64,000 bases of DNA, from NCBI GenBank assembly GCA_026545765.1, contig CM048840.1, positions 47,170,580 through 47,234,579 on the forward strand, written 5' to 3'. Source of the stretch: Plantago major. Taxonomy: Eukaryota; Streptophyta; Magnoliopsida; Lamiales; Plantaginaceae. Positions 1 to 11,384 of this stretch are shown piece by piece; the stretch's first letter is position 1, and every line of letters starts with the position of its first letter. Both the position numbers and the translations under genes were made by a program. The notes beneath the pieces are model-generated. The model was not told the DNA's origin. It saw only the letters and a program-made list of their open reading frames with translations, and searched no databases.

Positions 1-1980
1 CTTTCCTCTTGTTTCTCCATAAATTCTCCATTTGGTTCTTTTTCCCATAGAAGTACTTACACAATCTCAAGGAGTCACCTTCTATACGCAATTCACTAGA
101 TAAGGTAAAGTTAAAGCGAGAGTTAGAAAGCCTATCGAGGAGTTTTTCAGAAGTTCGTCTGTCTTCTGCATCTATCCGCTTTGTAGCTTCCTCCTCATCT
201 TCGCATTCTTCGTCTTCTTCTTTCTCCTCATCACGTTGCTCTAGAAGTATCATCAGCCTTTCTGTTATGTTTACCAAGCTTCCTTCCACTTCTTCTACCT
301 TCTCATTGATCCTGCAGAGAAGGTAATGATGAGATGGATCTTTCAATAAATGCTTCCTCCTTGTCGTCCCTTTCCTCCTGCTTCTCCATAAACTCCCTTA
401 CCGTCTTCAGCTCCTTAATGATGAGATGGATCTTTCCTTCCAAAAGGGGTGATTCCTGCTGAGCTGGTACGGTTACCCTTATCGGTGTTATGGGGGGTAA
501 GAGGTCGACTCCGATGTTGCCTAACTTCGTGCCAGGTTCGGTCTGACAGAGGAGTTCAGTTTGATGACGGTTCACCATCTTGGATGTAGTTTGCCTCCTA
601 TGACGGTTCCGTGTGTCCATCTTCTCCTTTGGACTCTCTTTTAGATAGTTCGGCCTCTATATCATCCAGTCTCTTTGTGATCATTTTCCACGGGACTTCT
701 TCAACGGTACAAACCTCCTTAGATCGGACACTTCTTCCTCGTCCCTTTTGAATTGAGTTTTTGCTAAGGTTCTCACATACTTCCCAAATCCTTCTTTGGG
801 GTACGTCTAGCAGTGTCCCTTGACATGCTCCGTCAATAAGTGCTTGGCTGATAGAGTCAATTCCCTTATAAAAGTTGTTGACCTTGTCGAACAGTGCATA
901 AGAGTGCATCGACACCTGTCAAGTAGACTCTCTTTTAGATAGTTCGGCCTCTATATCATCCAGTCTCTTTGTGATCATTTTCCACGGGACTTCTTCAACG
1001 GTACGAACCTCCTTAGATCAGACACTTCTTCCTCGTCCCTTTTGCATTGAGTTTTTGCTAAGGTTCTCACATACTTCCCAAATCCTTCTTGGGGGTACCT
1101 CTAGCAGTGTCCCTTGACATGCTCCGTCAATAAGTGCTTGGCTGATAGAGTCAATTCCCTTATAAAAGTTGTTGACCTTGTCGAACAGTGCATAAGAGTG
1201 CATCGACACCTGTCAAGTAGATCCTTGTATCTCTCCCATGCTTCGTAGAATGTTTCTCCTTCTAGTTGGTTGAAGTTTTGGACTTGGCTCTTTAGGTCGG
1301 ATGTCTTCTTCAATGGGAAGTATCTGAGCATGAACTTGTTGAAAACCTCGTCCCACGTAGTCAAACTGCCTGGCTGTAGTGAGATAAGCCAGTTCTTCGC
1401 CTTGTCCTTAAGGCAGGTAGGGAAGACTCCTTCTGAGTTGACATTCTGTGAGCTCGTTCAATGGTATTCTTCCAACTATTGCGTAGAACTCTCTCATAAA
1501 GTGCATCGGGTCTTCAGTTGGGTTCCCGTAGAAGTGTGGTAGCTGGTTCAGATTAATTCCTTTAAGATCATAGTCTCTCACAATCCTTTCCAGATAGATG
1601 CTTGATGCATGCGGTGTAAGCCTTGGCATAACATAGTCACACATGGGTCTGTCGTCTTCGTCTACCAATTCAACCCTTGCGTAGTTATCCCTTCCTCGGT
1701 TCTCATCTAACCTCAATCTTTCCTCGACTATCCTTAGCCTTTCCTATTCCAGTTCTTCCCTTTCAGCTTAAATCTCAAGTCGGATCTTAAGCAGCTGTTC
1801 AAGTTCAGAAGTGGCGACATTCCCAGATGAATTGTCGTTGTTGTTTTCCTCTCCACTCATGTTGCTGGATGATTCCATTATGGTGGCAAACAGTCTTCCC
1901 CTTTCAAGCTTATCTATGTCGTCTTTAAGCGGTACTACTGGTGTTCCTGCACCCCTCCTGCCTTGCATAAAGAATAACAA
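1..1980 (-). pseudogene. Element G: Athila-like Ty3 gag, broken, runs off the left edge
   Basis: This would encode the capsid-bearing Gag polyprotein of a Ty3/gypsy element, acting in cytoplasmic virus-like particles. Reading leftward on the minus strand, the N-terminal part (about 1716-1408) carries the motif LPHFYGNPTEDPMHFMREF. The part at 1364-1101 carries the core TTWDEVFNKFMLRYFP followed by EAWERYKDLL, the standard plant retrotransposon-gag pattern. The next part (FYKGIDSISQALIDGA) sits in another frame, so at least one frameshift lies near 1212. A 98-codon segment after it is duplicated. A leading acidic segment at 1980-1768 is in a separate frame. The gag follows a tRNA-Asp primer site and an LTR, which fixes the orientation. 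Protease and pol would lie left of the window. Athila-type assignment is from gag style only. The gene is not functional as read. Confidence 0.8.
632..1221 (-). repeat. Tandem in-frame 294-bp duplication inside gag of G
   Basis: Two nearly identical units lie head to tail, 632-925 and 926-1221. The offset is 294 bp, exactly 98 codons, so the duplication keeps the reading frame. By eye the copies differ at only a handful of positions, for example AAACCTCC against GAACCTCC and a GTACGTC/GTACCTC change. They repeat the end of the capsid domain and the adjoining linker. A shorter direct repeat with AATGATGAGATGGATCTTT occurs near 326 and 418, downstream in the gag sense. Confidence 0.9.
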
Positions 1981-2252
1981 ACAAACCCTTGCAGATACAA
2001 ATAAAAAATGCTAGAAAGATAATAAATAGAAATTTAAAGTTACTTGTTTTTGGGTTTTTGATAAGAAAGTAAACTAATACGGAAGAGAAAATATTTTTGG
2101 ATTTTTTGCTGTGGAGATAGATTCTCACAGGTTTTACGATTTTTTTGGTTTTATGCTATACGTAATTAAAAGACATTGCGTAAATTAAAAAGAAAAAAAA
2201 AACAATTTCAACTTATCTAGGATGATCAAAACTTGCTTGAGCGGTCAAGTGT

Positions 2253-2269
2253 CCCCGGCAACGGCGTCA
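2253..2269 (-). promoter_or_regulatory. Primer binding site of element G (tRNA-Asp)
   Basis: The plus strand reads CCCCGGCAACGGCGTCA, the 3' end of plant tRNA-Asp with one mismatch (T for C near the CCA end). The minus strand therefore holds the complementary primer site just inside the 5' LTR. tRNA-Asp priming is typical of Athila and Tat lineages. Confidence 0.85.
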
Positions 2270-2274
2270 AATTT

Positions 2275-3228
2275 TAATGTGCACTCGGAGATTTCATTTT
2301 TCGTTGTAGAACCTGTAATCCCTAAACACAATCAAGATTAAATTTATATGTCAGAAGTCCTCAAATCCACAGTTTATAGTGGAAAGTTGACTCGGGATAT
2401 CGTTCTCCATGGACACTTAGCATAGGAACAAGCGAATAACGTTGTAATTGAATGCAGAAAAGTAAACGGTTTGATCTCAGACAGAAAAATTAAATCGTAG
2501 TAAACTCTATATTGCTTTATTGTAAATCAATTATGGAAATGAGTAAAGGTTCCCCAACCTCCCTCTGCTATGCTACTCCCAACTTCCTAGTTAAAATCCT
2601 ACGTGATTACCTCTAATGATAGCAGGGTGTAATACTATGGTGCATAAGGCGTAGTCGGCGCGAGTACCCCTACTCAGTTCAATGAAACTACTGTGTCACT
2701 CAACCGAACATCACACCACGAAGGATGTATAGAGTTTTATAATCACGATTTACGTCTAATAACTATTCCATTAATATATCACGGTATATAAAGAAGTAGC
2801 AAAAGCAGAGTTACGGCGGTTCGCCTTTACAAAAGAAAGTTAGCTACTCATAGTAATCTATGAACAAAAATCGAAAAACTAGAGAAGAAAGGAAGAAGAA
2901 GCTTAGTCGCTGATGTCTTCGTGCTGCTTCTAGGGTTTCCTCCTCCTGGGTGCATGACGGCCAGCGGTTTTGGGGTTTCACTTCCATGAGGACTGGTTCT
3001 CTCTCAGGAGAGCTGCTTTGTGAGCATTGTAGAATTATGAGACCCCTGAGGTCTTATTTATAGTGTAGAAATCTAGCTCTGGCCGCCATTCATCTATAAG
3101 GAAGGTTTAGGAAGGCGGGCTCTAGCCTGACAGACCAGGAATCAGCCCAGAACCAAAATATAACCTTCACTACGGTCGTCTATGGACCGCAGTGAGGCCT
3201 TCTGTGGTCCCCTGGTGGCCGCCAAGTG
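2275..3228 (-). mobile_element. 5' LTR of element G, first piece
   Basis: This is LTR sequence starting directly after the PBS spacer. The LTR end on the minus strand reads ...GCACATTA, a decayed form of the ...CACATCA end shared by the other Ty3 elements here. A TATAAATA on the minus strand at about 3055-3062 is a plausible U3/R promoter. Partly palindromic GC motifs (GACCGCAGTGAGG and similar) occur at 3160-3220. The piece stops at the AAGTG target site of copia element S and resumes at 33625. No coding capacity is evident. Confidence 0.75.
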
Positions 3229-5542
3229 TGTTGGTCCAGATAACGGCAAAGTAAAAGACTAGAGGAGGGGGGGGGGGTGAATAGTCTTTTAAAACATTTG
3301 TCGATAAACATAGTTTCTCAGATATCTGTGAAGATATCTGATACTTAATTTCACAGAGCGGAAGACTTTCTGTGATAAGTGCATGTGCTCAGTAGAGTAA
3401 AAGTGTGTAAATACTTAACAAGATGGATAAAGCAAGGTAAATGCAGTAAGTGAATAACACAACAAATTATAGTGGTATCTGAAGGTGGCATAATCCTTCA
3501 ACTAATCACTTCGGCCTTTCTCAGAGCTAGAATCCACTAAGATAGATAAATGAGGTACCCTTACAAATATCCTATCTCTCAATTCCTGCAACACTTAGTT
3601 CCCAACCAAATGTTTCCCCCTAAGTTGTTCCCCAGCTATCTGAGCCAAGTACTTCCTCTACTCAGAAACCTTTTTGAGCTATTCCTTAGTTTCCAGAACT
3701 AAGTACTTCATGTGCTCAGTAACCTTGGAGTTGTTCCTTAGTTTCCCAAAGTAAGTACTTCCTGTACTTCACGCCAGTTGGTGTGTGGTTAAGGTAGTTT
3801 GTCAGGTGAGCTTCTTTATAACTTACACAGTTAATTCAGAAAGCTCTATAGAATCAAGATTACTTAATACACTTCACAATGTATGGTAACTTGTTCTTTA
3901 CTGACCCAAGTCTTTGTCAAATGTTCTAGAGAATGAATCTCAGATACTTGATCTTTTGATTCAACTCCTTTACAAATAGCAATGCTTGTTAAGGATCAGG
4001 ACACTTAGAACATGTATACTACTTAGAGTTCTAGAGCTTTAGTCGCAACAGAAAGCTAGAAGGTCAGTAGTAAGAAAGCTTGTATGCTTGAGAGATCACT
4101 TCAAGAAATTCAGTAAGTTGTAGTTCCAATGTGAGTTCAACTTGTAAGTAAGTTCTTGGTGTCTTTTCAAGCATTCTAAGTGGTGATATTTATAGTTGAA
4201 TTTGAAGCCGTTTGAATAGTATCCGTTAGGCTCAATTCAAATTCAAACTATTGATATTTTTATATAGTACTGCAGAGTTCTTTGTCTTCTTCTTCAGAGA
4301 CTTCTGCTTTTGTGCAGACATTTCTATCCGAGCAATAAATGCATTGTACTATATTTGTCCTGTTGTCTCAACGGATACGTGAAGCTTTCTGAGACTTGAC
4401 ACGTTCCTTACTCAATACACTTGTGTTCTCAGATATCCTATGAGTAACTTGTTAAATAAAAAAAACTTGTTGACTCAAGGTTTCTGGACATAGGTATCTG
4501 AGGAGACTTTTCTCCTTAGGCTCTGTTTAGCAAAACTAGCTGAAAAACTAGCTGGTAGCTGATTAACTAGTTGGTAGCTGGTTAGGTAGCTGATAAGCTA
4601 GCTGATTAAGGAGCTGATTAACTAGCTGGTAAGTGGCTAATTTTAAATGTAGGTGTTTAGCAAATTAGCTGATAAACTAGCTGGTATTTTTTAAAATGAC
4701 ATAAAAGGGCAAAACTCTTATTTTTATTTTCTTTAACCTTTCTCATCGTATTATTAGTTTATAGTTTTTTAAATAATAGTACATCACATTTTGTCCAATT
4801 ATTCTAATATATATTCAATGTATTTTACATCGCCACTTTAATAACATCATCAAATTTATCAGAATTTGAAAGAAATATTCGTTGAGCATTTAAACTTAGT
4901 AATGAAAAAAATCAGTAATTGATGTGTACTACATGTATGCATTTTAAAGAGATGCGGATGCATTAATCCTTATGCTAGTTGCAAACAAGTACACAAAATG
5001 TATAACAAATGATCCAACAGTATAAAATATAAGTTGAGAATAATAAATAATAAAAACGGGTAGTTTTTCCTTCTTCTTTTTTTTTCTAATTTAGGTCAGG
5101 ATATTTTCGTAATGAAAAAGATAAGGAGCTTCTTTTTTTAAAAAAAGCTAACTTGGGTAGCTTTTTAACCAGCTAGCTTTTCAGCTAGCTGATTTAAGAA
5201 GCTGCGTGTTCACAAAACGAGCTTTTTATTAGTCAATGGTCAAAAAAAGCTCATGGAGCTGAAAAGCTAGTGGTAACAGAGCCTTAGTCTTCAGCAATCT
5301 TGAGCAAACTTCAGTCTTCTGGAAATGATTTCCTTTGCTTGGATGCTTCCTTCTTGGTCTTCTTTAAATAAATAAAAAAATTACATCCAGAGACCTAACA
5401 TCCTATACAAGATTTGCAAGACTAACATACTTAGTGATTTTTCTATTTACAGTGTTCAAGTGAACCAAGAGTACTAAGTACATTTCTGAGCTAAGATAAG
5501 TCATTAGGTTGCTGATCAAAATCTAAACAGATATTCCTAACA
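3229..5542 (-). repeat. 3' LTR of element S
   Basis: This 2314-bp LTR runs on the plus strand from TGTTGGTCCAG to ATTCCTAACA (minus: TGTTAGGAAT...GGACCAACA). It aligns along its whole length with 30494-32796. A perfect 9-bp stem, AAAAGACTA (3253-3261) and TAGTCTTTT (3282-3290), encloses a C-run on the sense strand. A TATAAATA-like box lies on the minus strand near 4188. A Harbinger-like MITE sits at 4519-5283. Just inside the LTR (5543 on) the minus strand has the purine tract AAAAAAGGGGGAAATT, the plus-strand primer. Confidence 0.9.
4519..5283. mobile_element. PIF/Harbinger-like MITE, copy 1 (in S 3' LTR)
   Basis: A 765-bp AT-rich element without coding capacity. The ends are inverted: GGCTCTGTTTAGCAAAA on the left, and ...AGCTAGTGGTAACAGAGCC on the right, whose complement starts GGCTCTGTTACC. 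It is flanked by a TTA duplication (4516-4518 and 5284-5286). Subterminal AGCTAGCTGATTA-type motifs repeat many times near both ends. The matching empty site (CCTTAGTCTTCAGC) is present in the partial LTR at about 33364, which proves the insertion boundaries. A 3-bp TWA duplication and GG-starting termini fit PIF/Harbinger; the superfamily call is inferred from these only. Confidence 0.85.
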
Positions 5543-5929
5543 AATTTCCCCCTTTTTTATCAGTCAACGATGACTATCTTTAAAACCTATTACAACTTGG
5601 AAGAGGGAACAATCCAACACTTAATCATTTCTTATGATGTTTTCAATTCATTTAATTATGTGCAGAAAGTAAACATCAACCAAATCACAAGGTGTGATCT
5701 TGGCTGACAAGTTATCTTTTTAAAGATTGATATCTGAGAGTAGGTTCATCAGATATGTTACAAGGAACGTTCACAGATAACTTTTACAGTGAATAAAACA
5801 CATTTCAGTACAATCAGCAAAATCACAAAAACTACTTTATCAAATAGAACAACAGGAGTAACCAAGCTCCGAGTGAACATTCTAAATGACAAGTCTTCAA
5901 GTCTTCAAAAACACTTCAGGTTCTCAGCA
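5543..5929 (-). other. 3' noncoding leader and PPT of element S
   Basis: This stretch lies between the decayed end of the accessory gene and the 3' LTR. It begins next to the LTR with the minus-strand polypurine tract AAAAAAGGGGGAAATT. The first ~80 bp recur at 32797-32878, next to another LTR, which shows they are a standard internal end of this family. I see no gene in it. Confidence 0.7.
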
Positions 5930-8562
5930 ACCTCTATGAGTCAATTGGCAAATTCCCTAACTCCAAGCCTTTTGATGTCATCAGCATAATCATAAAGTAG
6001 TGTTCTGACTAACATTTATGTGTCTCTGGCAAATCCATAGACTTCTTTGTAGGACTTGGTGGGATTCTTTCTGGCAAAGTGCTTGACCCACAGATATCTT
6101 CCCCATACCTAGGCATGCTCAATTCTGAGATCAGAGAGTTTGAAATACTCATAAATGATCTTCAGATATTCATTGTCATCCAGATATTGTTCCTTAGTCA
6201 TGTAGAATGACTCATAAGGTTCAACACCCAGTCTTGGCCTTGTGCCTGTTCCAGTCATCTTGGGAATTATGTGCACATCATCTGGTTTCCCATAAGGACA
6301 TTCATAGGAGAGGTCCTTTTCCATGGCTTCATTTCTTTTGGAGACTTCAAAATCCAGCCATGCTTTGACATACTTTGGATTTATCAGTACTGGCTTGTCT
6401 TTTCTCCATGCCATGAGTTGTTCACATATAGGAACTGGGAATTTTTCATTTACTAGTTGGTGCTTTAGTTCCAGAATCCAATGACCATTTTTCTGGTGAA
6501 TACATCTGTAATAGGTTTGACTATTATCAGTCTTGACATATTCAATCAGGGCATCAGGAGGTTTTTCAGGTGCAGCCCTGCCAAATTGAGTGTCTCTTCT
6601 CCTCTTTCTTCTTGTTTTGGCATTCTCTCTTGGGGGTTTGCTTGAAGAACCACCCTGGATAGACTTGGTATTTCCATAGGGTGTTTTGGCTGCCCATGCT
6701 TTGCATCAACAGGCTCAGATAGGCTATCAACCCTTTTCCTTTTCCTGTGAAGAGGAGCTTCATCTTCATCAGTCTCTTCATCATCATCATCAATGTTAAT
6801 CTATGTGGGAGATTTGCAGCCTTCTTTATTGCCTTGGGATTTGATTTGGCCTTCTTCTTCTTCAGAAGAAGACTCTTCAATCCCTTTTACTTATCTTTTC
6901 CTTGGGGACTTGGTTCCCTTTGGAGGTCTCTGTGATCTTGTATGTAATCTGGCCCTTGTTGTCATTCCTTGTTCAGGAATCTGCTGAGTTGTTGCTACTA
7001 TCTGAGTAGCACCTTGACTGAAGGAGGGCTCATTTATTTTGAGAGGTGGTTGTTCAGATTTTCTTTTGTATCCTCTTCCTCTTCCTCTATGAGCACCTTT
7101 AGATCCTTCCCCCTTAGTCATTGTTGACTGACTAAGAATCACAAAAGATTCTGAGAGGGAGTCAAAATTGCCTAGCAGATAGTTGTAAGCAGCAACCAAC
7201 TTTTCCAGATCAGCCTTGAGCTCCTGATTCTATTTGATAAGTCCTGTTTCCTTATCAGTGAGCTCTGCCAGTGGACCTTGAGTAGCATCTGCTTTTCTAG
7301 CAGCATAGCTAGCCTCATTGAGTGCTTTTTCAGCAAGAGTATTTTCATCATCCCTCACCATGCCTAGGTCTCTCTGAGCAATGACCAAGCTTGTTGTTCT
7401 CTGAGTGATTAACTCAGTGAACTTCTTCATTTCGACAGGGACTGATGCAATGACTTCTTCATTTTGTTGAGACAACTCCTTTCTTAGAGTTGCCAGAACC
7501 TAGTATCTAGCCATGTAATCCTAGGAGTTGAGATTTGGTATCTTATTGAAGATTTGAGGAGCAATCAGTTTTCTCTTTAAGTGAGAAACTCCCAAGTGAA
7601 CATTTGCATGTTCTACCAAGGTTCTGTCTTCTTTATCATCTGAGTCTTCATCCCAGTGATCTTCATCCTCTTGGACATTTTAATCAATATTCTCTAGCCC
7701 AGAAACCATCTCAGAGATGGGCTTCTTTCCTTTCAGTGAGGAGGAGGATGGTACATCTTTTGGTAATGCAGCCTTAGCATCATGCTTGTCTTCAGATACT
7801 TGCTCAGTATCTAATTCTTCAGCAATTGCCTGAACAGCAAGCTGGAGTTCTTTCATCTCAGCATAAGCTTCCATTTCCTTAATGGTAAGATCTTCAATCT
7901 TTTTGAGCTTTTCTTTAGATTCAGCTATCTTTTCTTCCAGTTGAAGATTTAGCTGTTGTTCTTCCTCCAACAATTGTTTGAGTTGAGCAACTCTAGCTTG
8001 TGCATCCAATATTTTCTGAGTGTTGTCCTCAGAGTGCTCAACTACTTGTTCAGTAGTGTCTTTTTGTTGGGGAGAGGGATGTGTAGACTTCTGAGGAGAT
8101 GGAGGAGGGGAATTATGTGAAGTTTTCTCAGTGTACTTTTCAGCAACTCAGGTATTGTTACCTTGTGCAAACCCTCCTGTCCCTGGTGCAGGGGCATCAT
8201 CATCATCCTTGTGATGATCAGAAGGAGGTTCTTCAAAATTATTCTCATATGTTTCCTCCTCATCTTCAGAAACCAGATTGATCACTTCAGGGAGTGTGAC
8301 CAATTGCCCATTTACTTCCTTTTGTTTAGAGAATATGCACTGTAGGGACTTAGGCAATGGAGGCTTTAATGCCATCTCCATTTTGGTTTGATCATCAGCC
8401 TTCTCAAATGCTTTTATGAGCTTGTGTGCAGCTTCTTTGACAAAGTCCTTATGCATCAGAGTAGCAAAAGAGTACTGCTTTATTGGGAACATAGCATGGA
8501 CATAATTCTCCAAGTCAAAAGCTCTGACTCTTCTCAATAGGTGATCAGTCACCTTTGTTAAT
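5930..8562 (-). pseudogene. Element S accessory gene, distal (C-terminal) part
   Basis: This continues the accessory gene that starts at 17598, after element A. Several open stretches lie in near-continuous frames. 8562-8148 starts with QLTKVTDHLLRRVRAFDLEN and ends acidic. 8009-7680 is a strong coiled coil (LKQLLEEEQQLNLQLEEKI). 7475-7230 is a second helical region. 7199-6891 is basic with an RGRGRGYKRK patch. 6880-6566 region carries the NLS-like HRKRKRVD. 6414-6109 begins AWRKDKPVLINPKYVKAWLD. Beyond the stop at 6109 the frame continues (VWGRYLWVKHFARKNP) to about 5930 with further stops. In the Sirevirus clade this position holds the env-like ORF, but I see no signal peptide or clear membrane span here, and the basic NLS-like motifs would suit a nuclear or RNA-binding role better. 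Function unknown; inactive copy. Confidence 0.65.
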
Positions 8563-10001
8563 TGATGTGTCAAATCAAAGTTCTAAATTTATTTTAAGCC
8601 AAGAGTTAATCCTTAACACCACGAAAACCTGTAGTGTAGTGGAGTTAACCCTGAGGTCGGTCTCTAGGGACTTCACTAGGCTGAGCTTCAGTTTACGAAT
8701 AAAAGTAACAATACGAAAAGCAGTAAAAGTTTGTTTGCTTCGGCAGCGAGATGATAGACTAGAGTAAACAACTACTTGCAACTACTAGAAATTGATTTGA
8801 CAGTAACGAGATTGAAATATGAATGGGGGAAATTATGGAGTGGTAACGTCAACAAGCTAGCTAGCAGGGTAGATGTGATTCACGGGATTGACTACGCAAG
8901 TTGTCACAGTCCTGAGTCAAAAAACGAATAGCACTAATGAAGGCGTCAGTTTCACTAGGCTACAATCAATTTGACTAACCTACTAACACCGTTTGCATCT
9001 AACTGTTAGATCAAGCAAGACGAAAGACATTTTGGTTTGCAAGGCTTAAATGCCTAATCTAACAGTGATTTTGTCTAGAAGATCATCAAACGTGATAGCA
9101 GGAATAGCAATTGATCTAAAAAGCACATGTAGTCGAATCCCGATGCACTTCGAATCACATAAACCCTAGCTAGCATGCATTGAATCAGTCACAACCCCAT
9201 AATAGGGGTGTTTAGCTACTCATGACAAGCGAAAGCATAATCATACTAGCAAAAAACATAATCTAAAGCACAAAAAAAATATTCGAGAGGATTGATACAA
9301 TTTTACCCTTCATTATCACAAGCCCTAGGTAGAAATTCAAGAATGAGAATGAATCGATGCTAAAGCTGTGTAGATAATCTCCCAGTCAACGTCAACCGTC
9401 GGATTACAAGGGAAAAACGGTTCAATTACTCAAATCGGGTAATTGCCTTTGAAACTAGGTCTAGCTCTAGAGCAAGATGTGTGTTCTTGACAATAGAATG
9501 AATATGAAAAGTAATTGTGTCTTGTTCTAACTAATAGAAAGGAGAAAAACTAAGTCTGGGCGAATTAGGAGACGAAATCGCAGACAACGGCAAAAGAAGA
9601 AAAGCCGCATCGCCAAACAATCAAGACTAAGCGTCAGCCATCTCAATGGCGTCGGCGATTTAGCGATGCTCCAAAAGTAAGTTCGCATATGCCGCTCGAT
9701 AATCAAGCCGCCATTTCTTCTGGAGTGACCATTTTGCCCCTTTGACGCCTTTTGACTCCTATTCTTGATATTTTGGCCTTCCCGCTCCACTTCTAGCATC
9801 CATGCGAGGCATTGGAACTCCAAATCTTGTATAAAATACACCATTTTGTCTTCAATTAGCGCGGTTTAGCCAAATATCTACAAAACACACAAAGAACAAA
9901 ACAGGTAAAAATACTCTAGGAAAACTAAGTAAAACTATACTCAAGGATGACAAAAAGACAGTAAAAAAGACCAAATGAGATGGTATAAAACCGACTCATC
10001 A
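8563..10001 (-). repeat. 3' LTR of element A
   Basis: A 1439-bp LTR from TGATGTGTCAAATC to CCGACTCATCA on the plus strand. It aligns with 13375-14758 throughout. On the minus strand it opens TGATGAG...CTCATTTGGTC, the start shared with elements B, C, D and E. A GGCGTCGGCGATTT-type GC block near 9648 corresponds in position to the GC palindrome arrays of the other families. Confidence 0.9.
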
Positions 10002-11384
10002 AACTCCCCAAACCGAACCCTTGCTTGTCCTCAAGCAACAGACTCTCTAAAAAACCTAGAAAAAACAAAAAACACATAGACACAAAATAAAGTCTAGCTC
10101 CCAAGCTACCGAGTCTACGATTGCACATAATAAGCCCAAGAAATGCAGAATCTTTGACATCACACTGACATTCATAGAATAACATGCACAAGTTCAAAAA
10201 GTTTGTTTACAAAGTAAATAGAACTGAAGTCTAACACAGCAGTCCCTCACAAGTGGATCCTATGCATCTATTCTCTCACACTCCTGGAAGTTTCCAGTAG
10301 GGGTAATCACTCAAGAATATAAAGAGATAAGGAAGGTGACTTGTATCACAAAGATGCCTCAAATACCTCATGCAAAGTACTCAATCAGTTAAGTCGGAAG
10401 GGACTTTTTCATAGCTCTGTAACAATCAGCAGTATACTCATAAAAAGGTACTCGTTCTCTCTTTTTTCAATATATATATTTTTTTCAATTTTTTTTTTCA
10501 TACTCTTTTTTGCAGTCTTATATATGACCCATATGCGTATATATTTTTTTTGTCTCAATTTTTTAGTAGTGTCTGTTTTACCGAAAGTCCGCACTTTTGT
10601 GCGTGCTGGTTTGGTGTACACGCCATCAACCCTCTCGGACATATAGCTTTTAAGTGCCACGCCGGTATATAGGTAGTATCTGAAACGTGCCCAACACGAC
10701 TAACGGTGGCAACTAGTACCATAGATCCACTCCGAGACTTATTTTATTTGTTTGAGAGAACGAAAAACCTGAACACAGTCTTTATCAATACAAGTAGGGC
10801 ACATAAACCTCCTCCCCAAACCTGTTCTTGGAACGGGTTTGGCATAAGCAAATAAGAATGTAAAACATGTCGTTCGTCATACTTAACTTACACAGAGTAC
10901 ACATGAGAATGATGAGGCACAAACAAGGGAGTTTGCACTTCCCGAATTAAATCACACAGGCGCCGGTACAATATGTTTTCATCGGCTAAGGTTTACTCAC
11001 AGGCTTTTGGACTACAGAAATAGAACAAACTTTCTATTTACAAGAGAAATGAACTTAACGAGTTTATACATGCCAACTACTAGTAATCAGAGATCAATCA
11101 AAACTCAAGCATTAAACAGGTTTAGTACAAGCAATAGACGCTCGACTTAGGAGACAAACTTAGACTCAACAGACTCGACATTACTGGAATAAGAAATACA
11201 GAAAGAAACACATCCGAAAACATGCAAGAAGCCTAAAGCAGATCAAAACTCGAAACACCCCTCCCCAAACCTGAACTCGTGCTCGCCCTCGAGTAAACGA
11301 GTGAAAAGAGAAAAAGTAGAGAGTTGATAAGACAGAGGCTTCCCTGATTGAAGGTTTTCAAGATGTGTAGAAGACTGGTGGTGT
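10002..11384 (-). other. Conserved 3' UTR and polypurine tracts of element A
   Basis: This noncoding region between the gag-protease end and the 3' LTR aligns in blocks with the same region of elements B, C and D. On the sense (minus) strand it holds TTTGGGGA-type polypurine tracts at about 11258-11268 (just after the coding region), about 10810-10820 and 10002-10013 (LTR primer). It also holds the stem-loop CGCAC-AAAA-GTGCG at 10590-10603 and the PPT-proximal stem-loop TTGCTTG-AGGA-CAAGCAA at 10021-10038. Pyrimidine-rich runs occur at 10440-10560. No open frame here looks real. Confidence 0.75.

Noticed and set aside
1270..1542. A 90-codon plus-strand open frame
   Set aside because: It is antisense to G gag and has no recognisable domain.
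2253..2269. A tRNA-Asp gene
   Set aside because: Only the 3' 17 bases match, and they sit at LTR junctions; they are primer binding sites.
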